The notes under the pieces: generated by a model | Database searches by the model: none | Told to the model about the DNA's origin: nothing | Seen by the model: only the letters and a program-made list of their open reading frames with translations | Shown here: piece after piece, positions 1-6,842 of the stretch | How the letters are laid out: each line of letters begins with the position of its first letter | How positions within the stretch are numbered: the first letter of the stretch is position 1 | IMG/VR virus record: IMGVR_UViG_3300050821_002142 | Coordinates: 1-34,781 of that record | DNA length: 34,781 nt | Source of the DNA: a virus | Reading direction: 5' to 3' (one strand) | Position numbers and translations under genes: made by a program

Positions 1-1
1 A

Positions 2-31
2 TTTAGAAAAATGGGGAGATTTGTCGCTTGA
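2..31 (+). CDS. 3' end of an upstream gene (partial)
   Basis: The window opens inside a gene. One frame ends with residues FRKMGRFVA and a TGA at 29-31 that overlaps the TTG start of the next gene in a TTGA arrangement, the same junction style seen at 2359. A second frame (3-41, ending LECK then TAA) is also open, so the frame of the upstream gene is not certain. Nothing about function can be said. Confidence 0.3.
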   Translation, partial: FRKMGRFVA

Positions 32-774
32 GTGTAAATAAATTTTTGTTAGCAATAATTTGTTGCCATCACAGAGCTAAACACACAGACGCAATTCGTC
101 AGTGTTGGGTTCCAGATATTAAAGGACAGTTTGACTATAGGTTCTTTTACGGAGCAGGTTCTCACGAACCTTTATTAAGCGATGAAGTTGTTCTTGGTGG
201 CGATGATGCATACAGAGGTTTGGCTTGCAAGGTACAGGCGGCTGTAAAATGGGCGCTTGAAAACGGTTACGACGGATTTTTTAAGGTTGATGACGACACC
301 GCATGGATCGCAGATAGGCTTGCAAACGCAGTTAAGAAAGATTGGGCTAATCACGATTATGTTGGCCGCATAAACGCAAAAACTGATCGTTATCATGAAT
401 GCACATACGGGCGTGGCGGGGTAGGTTACTACCTAAGTAAACGAGCAATGGAACATATTGCGGCGCAGCCAACTCCCGACCCCGAGATTCCTCGGGATTA
501 TGCTGAAGATAGTTTTATTGGTTCGCGATTGGAAGAAGGTGGATTCGTTGCAGTCAACGACAATCGATTACGATGTGCTGCTGGTAGCGGACCTAATCGC
601 ACGCCAAGACCGAACGGTTTCACCGGATGGAAGGCGGATTGTCCCGTTAAGAGCAACGATTTTATTACGACATGCGAGTTCCTCGGTTCGGAAATGATCC
701 AAGGGCCGCACAGAGAATGGCTCATGAGTATCGATTCTCATAGTGCTGTGATGGGTCGATTGAGGTTGCGATGA
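28..774 (+). CDS. GT31-like (galactosyltransferase/Fringe type) glycosyltransferase
   Basis: A 248-residue protein that probably transfers a sugar from a nucleotide-sugar donor. The N-terminal part contains CHHRAKHTDAIRQCW, which resembles the R..A.R.TW region of GT31 enzymes. A KVDDDT motif near residue 88 gives the metal-binding DDD/DxD signature, and an EDSFIG motif near residue 161 matches the conserved ED.. acid region. The TTG start at 28 is chosen because GGGGAGA lies about 9 nt upstream and no ATG or GTG fits. It overlaps the next gene by ATGA (771-774) and leads a sugar cassette with two more transferases and an epimerase. No signal peptide or membrane segment is visible, so it should act in the cytoplasm, on virion protein or a host glycan. 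Donor and acceptor are unknown. Confidence 0.75.
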   Translation: MSVNKFLLAIICCHHRAKHTDAIRQCWVPDIKGQFDYRFFYGAGSHEPLLSDEVVLGGDDAYRGLACKVQAAVKWALENGYDGFFKVDDDTAWIADRLANAVKKDWANHDYVGRINAKTDRYHECTYGRGGVGYYLSKRAMEHIAAQPTPDPEIPRDYAEDSFIGSRLEEGGFVAVNDNRLRCAAGSGPNRTPRPNGFTGWKADCPVKSNDFITTCEFLGSEMIQGPHREWLMSIDSHSAVMGRLRLR

Positions 775-1466
775 TTGACTATCGTGACGTGCCGATTTAT
801 GTGACGAATAAAAACAGGTTAGATGTAGGTTTTCGAGCGCAGATTAACTGGTGGCTCGATACCGGAATGCGCGATATTACTGTATTGGACAATGGATCAA
901 CATATCCGTCGCTGTTAAAGTTTTACGAGGAAATAAAAGATCGAATATTTATAACAACTATTTCTAATGTTGGAGAACGAGCACCATGGGCCTTTTGGGA
1001 TTTAGGTTTTAAAGATAAATATCCCGATTCAATGGTTATTGTAAATGACTCAGATTGCCCGCCTGACGAGAGTTGTCCAAAAGATTTAGTTCAGCAGCTT
1101 ATTAATATTCTGACTGAGTACCCTGAATGCAAGAAAGTTTCAGCAGGTTTACGAATTGATGATATTCCAGATCATTATGCTGGCAAGAAAAAAGTTTTAG
1201 ATGCAGAGTGCCATTATTGGAAAGATCGGGTCATTCCTGAAATTCTCGGACTACCAAAACTATTTAACGCACATACTGATACAACGCTAACTCTTTATCG
1301 TAATGGGAATCTTGTAGGGTGGAATGACCAACAATTCAGGACTGATTTTCCTTATGTGTGCAAACACCATCCTTGGTATTCAAATAATAATTTGATGGGT
1401 CAAACGCCCGAAGAAATATATTATGTAAAGCATTTAGGCGATGGATGGAAAGGTTGGCAGCAGTAG
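771..1466 (+). CDS. GT-A fold glycosyltransferase
   Basis: A 231-residue protein starting in an ATGA overlap with the preceding transferase. Its N-terminus (VPIYVTNKNR, then ITVLDNGSTYPSLLKF) resembles the first strands of GT2-like GT-A enzymes, where the nucleotide sugar binds. VNDSDCPPDE near residues 91-100 supplies a DSD metal-binding motif. A C-terminal W/H/Y-rich part (CKHHPWYSNNNL) may form the acceptor site. The protein looks complete and soluble. It probably acts together with the neighbouring GT31-like and GT2-like enzymes. Family assignment is inferred from motifs; the sugar transferred is unknown. Confidence 0.65.
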   Translation: MIDYRDVPIYVTNKNRLDVGFRAQINWWLDTGMRDITVLDNGSTYPSLLKFYEEIKDRIFITTISNVGERAPWAFWDLGFKDKYPDSMVIVNDSDCPPDESCPKDLVQQLINILTEYPECKKVSAGLRIDDIPDHYAGKKKVLDAECHYWKDRVIPEILGLPKLFNAHTDTTLTLYRNGNLVGWNDQQFRTDFPYVCKHHPWYSNNNLMGQTPEEIYYVKHLGDGWKGWQQ

Positions 1467-1489
1467 AATAAAAGCTCGGAGGAAGCGTT

Positions 1490-2362
1490 GTGAGAATTTT
1501 AGTGACTGGCGGCGCGGGCTTTATCGGAAGTCATCTTGTTGAACGATTGATAGCACAAAATCATGAAGTTGTTGTTCTTGATGATTTGAGTACAGGTAAA
1601 CGAGAAAATGTCAAAGATGTAGAATTCTGGGAAGCAGATTGTAGAAATACAAAAAAGTTGCGCGAAGCCGCTTACGGATGTGAATTTGTTTATCATCTTG
1701 CGGCAACGGTTGGTGTTGAAAAAGTTCTTAAGAACCCAAAAGAGTGCATAGAAAATATTATCAGATCGACGCAATCGATTTTGAGTCTAGGAATTCCCGG
1801 AATGGATTTTTCCACTTCGGAAGTTTATGGTAAGAACACAAACATTCTTTCTGAATCTTCTGATCTTGTGTATTCCGGAAAAACACGGTGGTCATACGCC
1901 GCTTCAAAGCTAATTGGTGAATGGTTAGCTTTTTCCGCAGGCTGGAAAACGGTTCGATTATTCAATATTGTAGGTCCGCGCCAAATACCCGGCTATGTAT
2001 TTTCAAATTTTGTAAAGCAAGCGCGAGCGAACGAGCCGATAACTCTTTATGGAACAGGAGAGCAAGTCCGAACCTTTATTGATGTTCGTGACACAGTTAA
2101 CATTCTTGATCAATTACGGGATAAAAATTTTGACGTAGTAAATGTTGGCGCGGCGCATACACTATCAATGCGGGAGCTTGCGAAGACAATAAAACGAGTG
2201 CTTAATTCGTCATCTGAAATTGTACAAGTACCATATGAAAAAGCATATTCAATTGGATTTGAGGAGTGCCCGAGCCGTATTCCCGATTTGACAAAATTAC
2301 ATAGCATTATCGGTGATTACGAATACATGGCGATTGAGAAAACTATTCAGGATACATTTTGA
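1490..2362 (+). CDS. NAD-dependent sugar epimerase/dehydratase (extended SDR)
   Basis: A 290-residue extended short-chain dehydrogenase/reductase. The N-terminus MRILVTGGAGFIGSHLVERL carries the Rossmann GxxGxxG motif; an LDDLSTG segment follows near residue 32 as in GalE-like enzymes. The catalytic set is visible as STSEVYG near residue 107 and YAASK near residues 135-139. RLFNIVGPRQ and RTFIDVRD are the usual substrate-side motifs. It would interconvert a nucleotide sugar (UDP-glucose 4-epimerase or UDP-glucuronate decarboxylase-like; the substrate cannot be decided) and could supply donor to the neighbouring transferases. Start is GTG with GGAGGAAGC upstream. Slightly shorter than typical GalE (about 330). 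It ends in a TTGA overlap with the next gene. Confidence 0.9.
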   Translation: MRILVTGGAGFIGSHLVERLIAQNHEVVVLDDLSTGKRENVKDVEFWEADCRNTKKLREAAYGCEFVYHLAATVGVEKVLKNPKECIENIIRSTQSILSLGIPGMDFSTSEVYGKNTNILSESSDLVYSGKTRWSYAASKLIGEWLAFSAGWKTVRLFNIVGPRQIPGYVFSNFVKQARANEPITLYGTGEQVRTFIDVRDTVNILDQLRDKNFDVVNVGAAHTLSMRELAKTIKRVLNSSSEIVQVPYEKAYSIGFEECPSRIPDLTKLHSIIGDYEYMAIEKTIQDTF

Positions 2363-2934
2363 GATACTCAATTATCATGCCGACACTAGTTCGCTCGACA
2401 TTGACTCGTGCAGTCAATTCGATTATCAGTCAAACGAATAAAGATTGGGAATTACTTCTTTGCGTTGATACACCGTTAATCTTTAATAAAGAAAAAACTG
2501 ATAGATTAAACGGTTTGCCGAAAGACGACAGAATAAAGATTTATCGTTGTGGAAAACAACACGGCGATTACGGAAATCATTGTCGTCATCAAGCGCACGA
2601 CCGCGCTAAGGGCGATTATGTACTTTTTTTAGACGATGATGACTACTTAGCGGATGATCGTATTTTAGAAACGCTTGAACAAGTTACTAAGCTATGGGCA
2701 GTATTTCCGATTATGAGATGTGGAAATCTTTGGTTTTGTGATCCACCCGGTCTGTGTAAAACGGGTAATGGGATGTACATATATCGAAGATTTCTTGGAT
2801 TGAAATATCCTGACACATCAGACTATACAGCAGATGGCGCGTTAGTCGAACAGTTAAAAGCATTTCCGTATCAGTCGTTAGGACATGAAAGACCGCTGAT
2901 GATCTATGAACAGCGCGGACTCGGGAAGGAATAA
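2359..2934 (+). CDS. Family 2 glycosyltransferase
   Basis: A 191-residue GT2-type enzyme. The N-terminus RYSIIMPTLVR..LTRAVNSIISQT is the classic start of the family, and LFLDDDDYLADD near residues 91-102 is the DxD-containing metal/nucleotide site. The C-terminal acceptor part is short compared with usual GT2 enzymes (about 250-300), ending with HERPLMIYEQRGLGKE. The TTG start overlaps the epimerase stop (TTGA). Last gene of the four-gene sugar cassette; likely to modify virion proteins or mimic host surface sugars. Acceptor unknown. Confidence 0.85.
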   Translation: MRYSIIMPTLVRSTLTRAVNSIISQTNKDWELLLCVDTPLIFNKEKTDRLNGLPKDDRIKIYRCGKQHGDYGNHCRHQAHDRAKGDYVLFLDDDDYLADDRILETLEQVTKLWAVFPIMRCGNLWFCDPPGLCKTGNGMYIYRRFLGLKYPDTSDYTADGALVEQLKAFPYQSLGHERPLMIYEQRGLGKE

Positions 2935-2936
2935 TT

Positions 2937-3080
2937 ATGATTATTGAAATCGGCGCAATCGCAGCCGCATATGTTGCGGGCTGTGTTTCGCCTGCTGTGG
3001 GCCGCAAACTCAAGGCCGCGCTTGCTAAAGGCGAAGCAACGGTTAAGGCCGATGTTCAGGCCGCAGAAAAGAAACTGTAA
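2937..3080 (+). CDS. Small Ala/Lys-rich protein (47 aa)
   Basis: A short ORF starting 2 nt after the preceding stop with GGAAGGA upstream. Residues 1-20 (MIIEIGAIAAAYVAGCVSPA) are hydrophobic and could be a membrane anchor or signal segment with a Cys at 16; residues 21-47 are a charged, probably helical Ala/Lys/Glu stretch. Size and shape recall small phage membrane proteins, but there is no family I can name. Its tight packing between two genes and proper ribosome binding site argue that it is real. Confidence 0.65.
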   Translation: MIIEIGAIAAAYVAGCVSPAVGRKLKAALAKGEATVKADVQAAEKKL

Positions 3081-3098
3081 CGAGAAAAGGATAATATT

Positions 3099-3479
3099 AT
3101 GGCAGTCGTGAATGTCGCCGGAACACAAACCGGAGTAAATACAACTTCAGGCGTAAAAGGAATTACGCAGCAGTATCAATTGTCCGGTAAACAGTCAGCG
3201 ACTATTGTGCCCGGAAACGGTCTTGGTTCTGGCGTTATTGGAACAGTTCCTCCGGGCAAAGCCGGAATTGTCCAGATTGATAACACGATTCAGAATTCAA
3301 CTGATCCTCTTGTTTCCGGCCAATTGCCACTGAATCAGGCAGATAATTTTGCCGCGAGTACAGCGTCAATGGGTCCGAACGGACCTTCGGGCGTGCCGTA
3401 TTCAACAGGCGTGCCTCCGACACCGAACGCGGCGCAATCGCAATCAGCCGGAAAATCGATGTCGCCCCAAACAGAGTAA
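3099..3479 (+). CDS. Hypothetical Gly/Ser/Thr/Pro-rich protein
   Basis: A 126-residue protein starting after AGAAAAGGATAATATT. It is rich in G, S, T, P and Q, with few charged residues and no Cys, and the second half (MGPNGPSGVPYSTGVPPTPN) looks disordered. No motif is recognised. It sits among small proteins between the sugar cassette and the packaging genes, and is followed by a terminator-like hairpin. It could be a minor virion or decoration protein, which is only a guess from composition. Confidence 0.6.
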   Translation: MAVVNVAGTQTGVNTTSGVKGITQQYQLSGKQSATIVPGNGLGSGVIGTVPPGKAGIVQIDNTIQNSTDPLVSGQLPLNQADNFAASTASMGPNGPSGVPYSTGVPPTPNAAQSQSAGKSMSPQTE

Positions 3480-3488
3480 TCGAGATTG

Positions 3489-3528
3489 GGTCTTCGCAAT
3501 CGCGCCTTTGGCTACGTGCGCGAAGACC
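3489..3528 (+). terminator. Hairpin, possible rho-independent terminator
   Basis: GGTCTTCGC at 3489-3497 pairs perfectly with GCGAAGACC at 3520-3528, with a 22-nt loop, followed by TTTAGAATT. The stem is 9 bp and GC-rich but the T-run is only three, so termination would be weak. It lies in the 75-nt gap between two genes. Confidence 0.45.
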
Positions 3529-3554
3529 TTTAGAATTGGGAATGGAGACGAATT

Positions 3555-3929
3555 GTGCGGTCTGATCCAGTTCTTCGGAAATATTACCGGATTATAAACA
3601 AGAAGTTTTTCAATGAGGAACTTCCTAACAATGTGTGTGTAAGATATGTGACTGACGAAGATACTGACGAAGAAGCTGAGTGCGAGCGCAAGTATTACGG
3701 ATGGACTTCGACAGGATTAGAGAAGCGGCACAAATATATTATCGTAATCAGTCGCGTAAAAAACCCCGGCTGGCCTGCGAAGTTAAGTACGCTCGCACAC
3801 GAGATGGTTCATTGTGCTACGGGCCTACGCGATGGGCACGGAAAAGCATTTTCTGATTGGCACGAAATATTGACTTCTCGCGGATTATTTCGCAAGGGTG
3901 CGATTTTGCGCGGGTTAACGATCTTCTGA
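3555..3929 (+). CDS. SprT-like zinc metallopeptidase
   Basis: A 124-residue SprT/Spartan-like protein. The pattern YYRIINKKFFNEELP near residues 10-24 is the usual SprT start (finding a substrate-like protein edge), and LAHEMVHCATG near residues 79-89 gives the HExxH zinc/catalytic motif, followed by a third ligand in DGHGKAF. Cellular relatives cleave DNA-bound proteins; small phage versions are common but their role is not known to me. Start is GTG at 3555; the context GAATGGAGACGAATTGTG gives a GGAG about 8 nt upstream. No C-terminal zinc ribbon is present, so it is the minimal catalytic form. Confidence 0.8.
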   Translation: MRSDPVLRKYYRIINKKFFNEELPNNVCVRYVTDEDTDEEAECERKYYGWTSTGLEKRHKYIIVISRVKNPGWPAKLSTLAHEMVHCATGLRDGHGKAFSDWHEILTSRGLFRKGAILRGLTIF

Positions 3930-3938
3930 GGAGGAGAT

Positions 3939-4223
3939 ATGAAGCGCGAGCGCGAAGACAAACCGACACGCTTTCTGAAAAACTTTATCCGAACTTATCT
4001 GAAGAAGAATCGCGATATTCCGCCTTCGATTGTTGTAATGTTGTTAGACCGATTGGCGCTTCTTGATGGAGTATACAAAGTAGAATTGACTCCGCGCCGG
4101 ACAACTTCCGGACCGCTCGGGAAATTAGAAACCGAGCAAATACCTGAAGTTGAAATAGACATCGACAAAATGCTTGAGCGAGGAGAAGCCAATGCAGCAG
4201 ATAATTCAGAAGCCAATGGTTGA
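3939..4223 (+). CDS. Hypothetical basic-N-terminal protein (94 aa)
   Basis: Starts at ATG after a strong GAGGAG ribosome site 9 nt downstream of the SprT-like stop. The N-terminal half is basic (MKREREDKPTRFLKNF, YLKKN) and predicted helical; the C-terminal half is acidic (EVEIDIDKMLERGE). The 3' end overlaps the start of the next gene. No family recognised. Confidence 0.6.
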   Translation: MKREREDKPTRFLKNFIRTYLKKNRDIPPSIVVMLLDRLALLDGVYKVELTPRRTTSGPLGKLETEQIPEVEIDIDKMLERGEANAADNSEANG

Positions 4224-4395
4224 TGGATTCGCAAAAGTTTGGACGCATAAAGGTTTGGCGATTTTTCTTGACGAAGTCCACAAACAATTTGCCTTAGACT
4301 TCAGTAACGTAATGCTTAATAATTTCATTCAGCAACAAGCGCAAGCTGCGGCGAAAGCGGCAGAATTGAAGAAGATTGTTATTGCGGAGGATTAA
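4192..4395 (+). CDS. Small hypothetical helical protein (67 aa)
   Basis: The ATG at 4192 is preferred over an in-frame TTG at 4174 because GAGGAG lies just upstream at about 4180. It overlaps the end of the preceding gene by 32 nt. The protein reads MQQIIQKPMVDGFAKVW and ends in an Ala/Gln/Lys helix (QQQAQAAAKAAELKKI). No function assigned. Confidence 0.6.
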   Translation: MQQIIQKPMVDGFAKVWTHKGLAIFLDEVHKQFALDFSNVMLNNFIQQQAQAAAKAAELKKIVIAED

Positions 4396-4545
4396 ATGAA
4401 TAAAACTCAGTATGCGCAAAGAACGTTTACTTATCCGGCATCAGAAAAAACTTCGCAACTTCAGTGGGATTTCGCATTTCTTGAACGCGAGGAATTCGAA
4501 GAGAAGTGGGGCCAAAAGAAATTTACTGAAATGAGTAAACAATAA
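4396..4545 (+). CDS. Small hypothetical acidic protein (49 aa)
   Basis: Begins directly after the preceding TAA with GCGGAGG upstream, and ends in a TAATG overlap with the next start. Sequence is charged and aromatic (FAFLEREEFEEKWGQKKF). Perfect tiling between neighbours and a good ribosome binding site support it although it is short. No family recognised. Confidence 0.6.
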   Translation: MNKTQYAQRTFTYPASEKTSQLQWDFAFLEREEFEEKWGQKKFTEMSKQ

Positions 4546-4835
4546 TGCTACCGGATCAGATTAACGTTGCCGCGCAAGAAAAACAAGCGTCTCAAGAAGG
4601 TTATATTCATCGTGTTCTCGTCGCGTTAGATCAATTTGTCAATGTCTTATTTCGCGGACGACCTGATGAGACAATATCTGATCGTTCTTATCGCGCTGCG
4701 CTTGAAGGTAAACTTTGGGGCCGAGCGATGAATGCGTTTCTTAATGTATTCCAGAGTAATCACGGCGCGAAAGCTGCCGCAGGAGATTTGTATCGGTCAC
4801 AATCAATCGACGCAACCGAAACGAAAATATTGTAA
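4545..4835 (+). CDS. Conserved-looking phage hypothetical protein (96 aa)
   Basis: A 96-residue protein with a compact helical look: LVALDQFVNVLFRGRPDETI, then LEGKLWGRAMNAFLNVFQ and SNHGAKAAAGDLYR. I recall similar DETIS...G..WG....LD.F...HG..A patterns in small proteins of other tailed phages, usually in the packaging/head region, but do not know a function. It overlaps both neighbours by one to a few bases, consistent with translational coupling. Confidence 0.65.
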   Translation: MLPDQINVAAQEKQASQEGYIHRVLVALDQFVNVLFRGRPDETISDRSYRAALEGKLWGRAMNAFLNVFQSNHGAKAAAGDLYRSQSIDATETKIL

Positions 4836-5350
4836 TGGCGTACAAGATAATTTTACATGAGATTATAGATCGTCTTTATGTCGGTGATGAAGAAGCTATC
4901 GATCTTGCCGAAAAGCGCGGCTATTCGATTCTTGCAGCGTGTAAAGATGGCAGTCCTGATTGTCATCGTGCCGTTCTCGGATACACGACACTTGCAGCGC
5001 CAAAAGATAAGAATTATTACTTTATACAAAGTGATAAAGATCATATGGCGCTTAATTTGATCGACGTAGATGACCCTGATCTTATCCCTGATGCTGTTAT
5101 TGATGTAGGATTGAAGTTCATGAAAGACCGATATGACGCAGGTAAAACGATTTTAGTACATTGTATCGCTGGTCATTCGCGCAGTCCTTCAATGATGCTC
5201 ATGTTTTTAAGATCAATAGGCGAAATGCCCGAAGGTTTTATTCGTGCCGAAAAAAAATTCCGCACGCTTTATCCGCCTTATGATCCCGGCGTCGGAATGC
5301 GGGCACATGCAAGAACGCGATGGGATGAATTGAAAGATAAATATTTATGA
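4835..5350 (+). CDS. Dual-specificity phosphatase-like protein
   Basis: A 171-residue protein with the Cys-phosphatase signature HCIAGHSRS near residues 109-117 (HCxxxxxR, catalytic Cys and phosphate-binding Arg) and an upstream acidic segment NLIDVDDPDL near residues 70-79 that can supply the general acid. The N-terminus IILHEIIDRLYVGDEEAI resembles the start of DSP domains. It would remove phosphate from protein Ser/Thr/Tyr or a small molecule. Start overlaps the preceding stop (TAATGG) and the end overlaps the next start (ATGA). No targeting signal. A phosphatase in a phage late cluster could act on host signalling or on phosphorylated nucleotides; nothing here decides that. Confidence 0.8.
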   Translation: MAYKIILHEIIDRLYVGDEEAIDLAEKRGYSILAACKDGSPDCHRAVLGYTTLAAPKDKNYYFIQSDKDHMALNLIDVDDPDLIPDAVIDVGLKFMKDRYDAGKTILVHCIAGHSRSPSMMLMFLRSIGEMPEGFIRAEKKFRTLYPPYDPGVGMRAHARTRWDELKDKYL

Positions 5351-6003
5351 GCGTACTTGATAAACTAGCTGACGCAGCAACTAAGATGGGGCAGAAAGTC
5401 GCAACAGCGCCTTCGAATGAAGCTGCCGCGATTAAAAATAAGACAGACGCAGTAAAAGAATATCAAGATGCAGTTGCTGATAAGCCGATAATTCCGAAAG
5501 CTACGCCGCCTTCTGTCAATCCGAATAAAGTTGATCCGAAATCACAATATGGAACGCGACCGGGTGAGCAGCGAATTAGCGATTCTGAAATTAAAGATAT
5601 GTCACGACCGCTCGGATCGTTTAAGAAAGGTACGAATTACGTACCGCATACAGGTGTAGCGCTCCTTCACAAAGGAGAAGCAGTAATTCCGGCGAAGGAG
5701 AATAAAATGGCAGACATGGATAAGACTTACGAAATGGTTAAGGGCATGAGTAAAGAGGAAAAGCCTAAGAAAGAGATTGCCCATATTAAGACGAGTAAAG
5801 CAAAGTCCGGTGGGTATGTTCATGAACATCATCACACACGTCCTGAACATCATCCGATGGAAACGCATGTTTCTTCGACTCAGGATGCAATGGCGGATCA
5901 CATGATGCAGCATATGGGCGAACCGAATCCCGGCGAAGCGGAAGCTGATGCCGGACAGAGTGGTGTGCCAGCAGCCGGAGCCGCGCCAACTCCCGGAATG
6001 TAA
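5347..6003 (+). CDS. Hypothetical protein with GT.YVP.TG..LLHKGE motif (copy 1)
   Basis: A 218-residue hydrophilic protein. The N-terminus is Ala/Lys-rich and probably helical; residues about 95-118 contain SFKKGTNYVPHTGVALLHKG followed by EAVIPAKENK, a motif I associate with the C-termini of phage tape-measure and related virion proteins. A His-rich run (HEHHHTRPEHHPMETH) near residues 159-174 and a Gly/Ala/Pro tail follow. The next gene carries the same motif, so the two are probably divergent duplicates. The start overlaps the phosphatase stop (ATGA). Function unknown; a virion role is inferred. Confidence 0.65.
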   Translation: MSVLDKLADAATKMGQKVATAPSNEAAAIKNKTDAVKEYQDAVADKPIIPKATPPSVNPNKVDPKSQYGTRPGEQRISDSEIKDMSRPLGSFKKGTNYVPHTGVALLHKGEAVIPAKENKMADMDKTYEMVKGMSKEEKPKKEIAHIKTSKAKSGGYVHEHHHTRPEHHPMETHVSSTQDAMADHMMQHMGEPNPGEAEADAGQSGVPAAGAAPTPGM

Positions 6004-6004
6004 T

Positions 6005-6544
6005 ATGGCAGATCACACTCGTGGCGCACCAGCCGATTTTAGCGGCAGAGTAATCCCGAATCCGAAGAATATTAAACCTGTTCTTGATACAGATATAAAA
6101 GCGAATCCGAAAGATAAGTCGGACCCTAAACCGCCACACGGATTTGCGTATTTTGCCGAGCCATATCATCCTAAAGACGAGCTGATAAAGAAAAATATTG
6201 ATAACGCGCCGCTCGATAATCATATAACGCCCGATGTTGTCCGATCTTTTAAACATGGAACTGATTACGTTCCCGAAACAGGTTTGGCGATTCTTCATAA
6301 AGGCGAGAAAGTAGTTACTGCGAAGGATAATATGGCGGAAAAGAAACATGATGTAAGTCTTTATCGTGCGATGCATCACCTTAATAAAGGTGGATTGCAT
6401 CGCGCACTCGGCGTTAAAGAAGGCGAGAAAATTCCCGCCGATAAATTGGCGGCTGCAAAGAATAGTAAATCAGAGCACGTTCGTCACATGGCTAACTTCG
6501 CCGCGACAATGAGCGGATTTAGTCACAAAAAAGAAAAGGAATAA
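6005..6544 (+). CDS. Hypothetical protein with GT.YVP.TG..LLHKGE motif (copy 2)
   Basis: The ATG at 6005, one base after the previous stop (TAATATG), is preferred over an in-frame ATG at 5948 that would overlap the neighbour by 56 nt. The 179-residue product has SFKHGTDYVPETGLAILHKG then EKVVTAKDN near residues 79-107, matching the motif of the gene before it, followed by a basic helical tail (HHLNKGGLHRALGVKEGEKI). The central part is Pro/Lys/Asp-rich and likely flexible. Function unknown. Confidence 0.65.
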   Translation: MADHTRGAPADFSGRVIPNPKNIKPVLDTDIKANPKDKSDPKPPHGFAYFAEPYHPKDELIKKNIDNAPLDNHITPDVVRSFKHGTDYVPETGLAILHKGEKVVTAKDNMAEKKHDVSLYRAMHHLNKGGLHRALGVKEGEKIPADKLAAAKNSKSEHVRHMANFAATMSGFSHKKEKE

Positions 6545-6548
6545 TTAT

Positions 6549-6824
6549 ATGGCAGATAGAGAAACTTGCGCCGGATCGTATCCGGGCGCGAAGAATATGG
6601 GATTGAGTTTGAAACGCGCTGGAAGTTCTTACGTTGAAGCGACAGGCGAAATGGGCGCAGCGGGCGAAAGTCCGAGCAAGCCAAAAGGACATAAGTTTAG
6701 TCCGTCTGGTACTTCGCGTAAGGGAAGCACAGCCGGAGCGAGTTATTCCCCGTATGCGCCGACAGCACCAGAAGCATATCGTGGGGGCGTCGGAACCGGA
6801 CAAAATGGCGGAAAACAGGGCTAA
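6549..6824 (+). CDS. Hypothetical Gly/Ser-rich protein (91 aa)
   Basis: A basic, low-complexity 91-residue protein (SPSKPKGHKFSPSGTSRKGS) with many Gly, Ser and Ala, probably disordered. Preceded by AAGGAATAATTAT, which gives a usable ribosome site, and followed 18 nt later by the terminase. The position directly before the large terminase invites a small-terminase or accessory idea, but there is no DNA-binding fold visible, so I do not assign it. Confidence 0.55.
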   Translation: MADRETCAGSYPGAKNMGLSLKRAGSSYVEATGEMGAAGESPSKPKGHKFSPSGTSRKGSTAGASYSPYAPTAPEAYRGGVGTGQNGGKQG

Positions 6825-6842
6825 TTTAGTGTTGGGGGAGAA

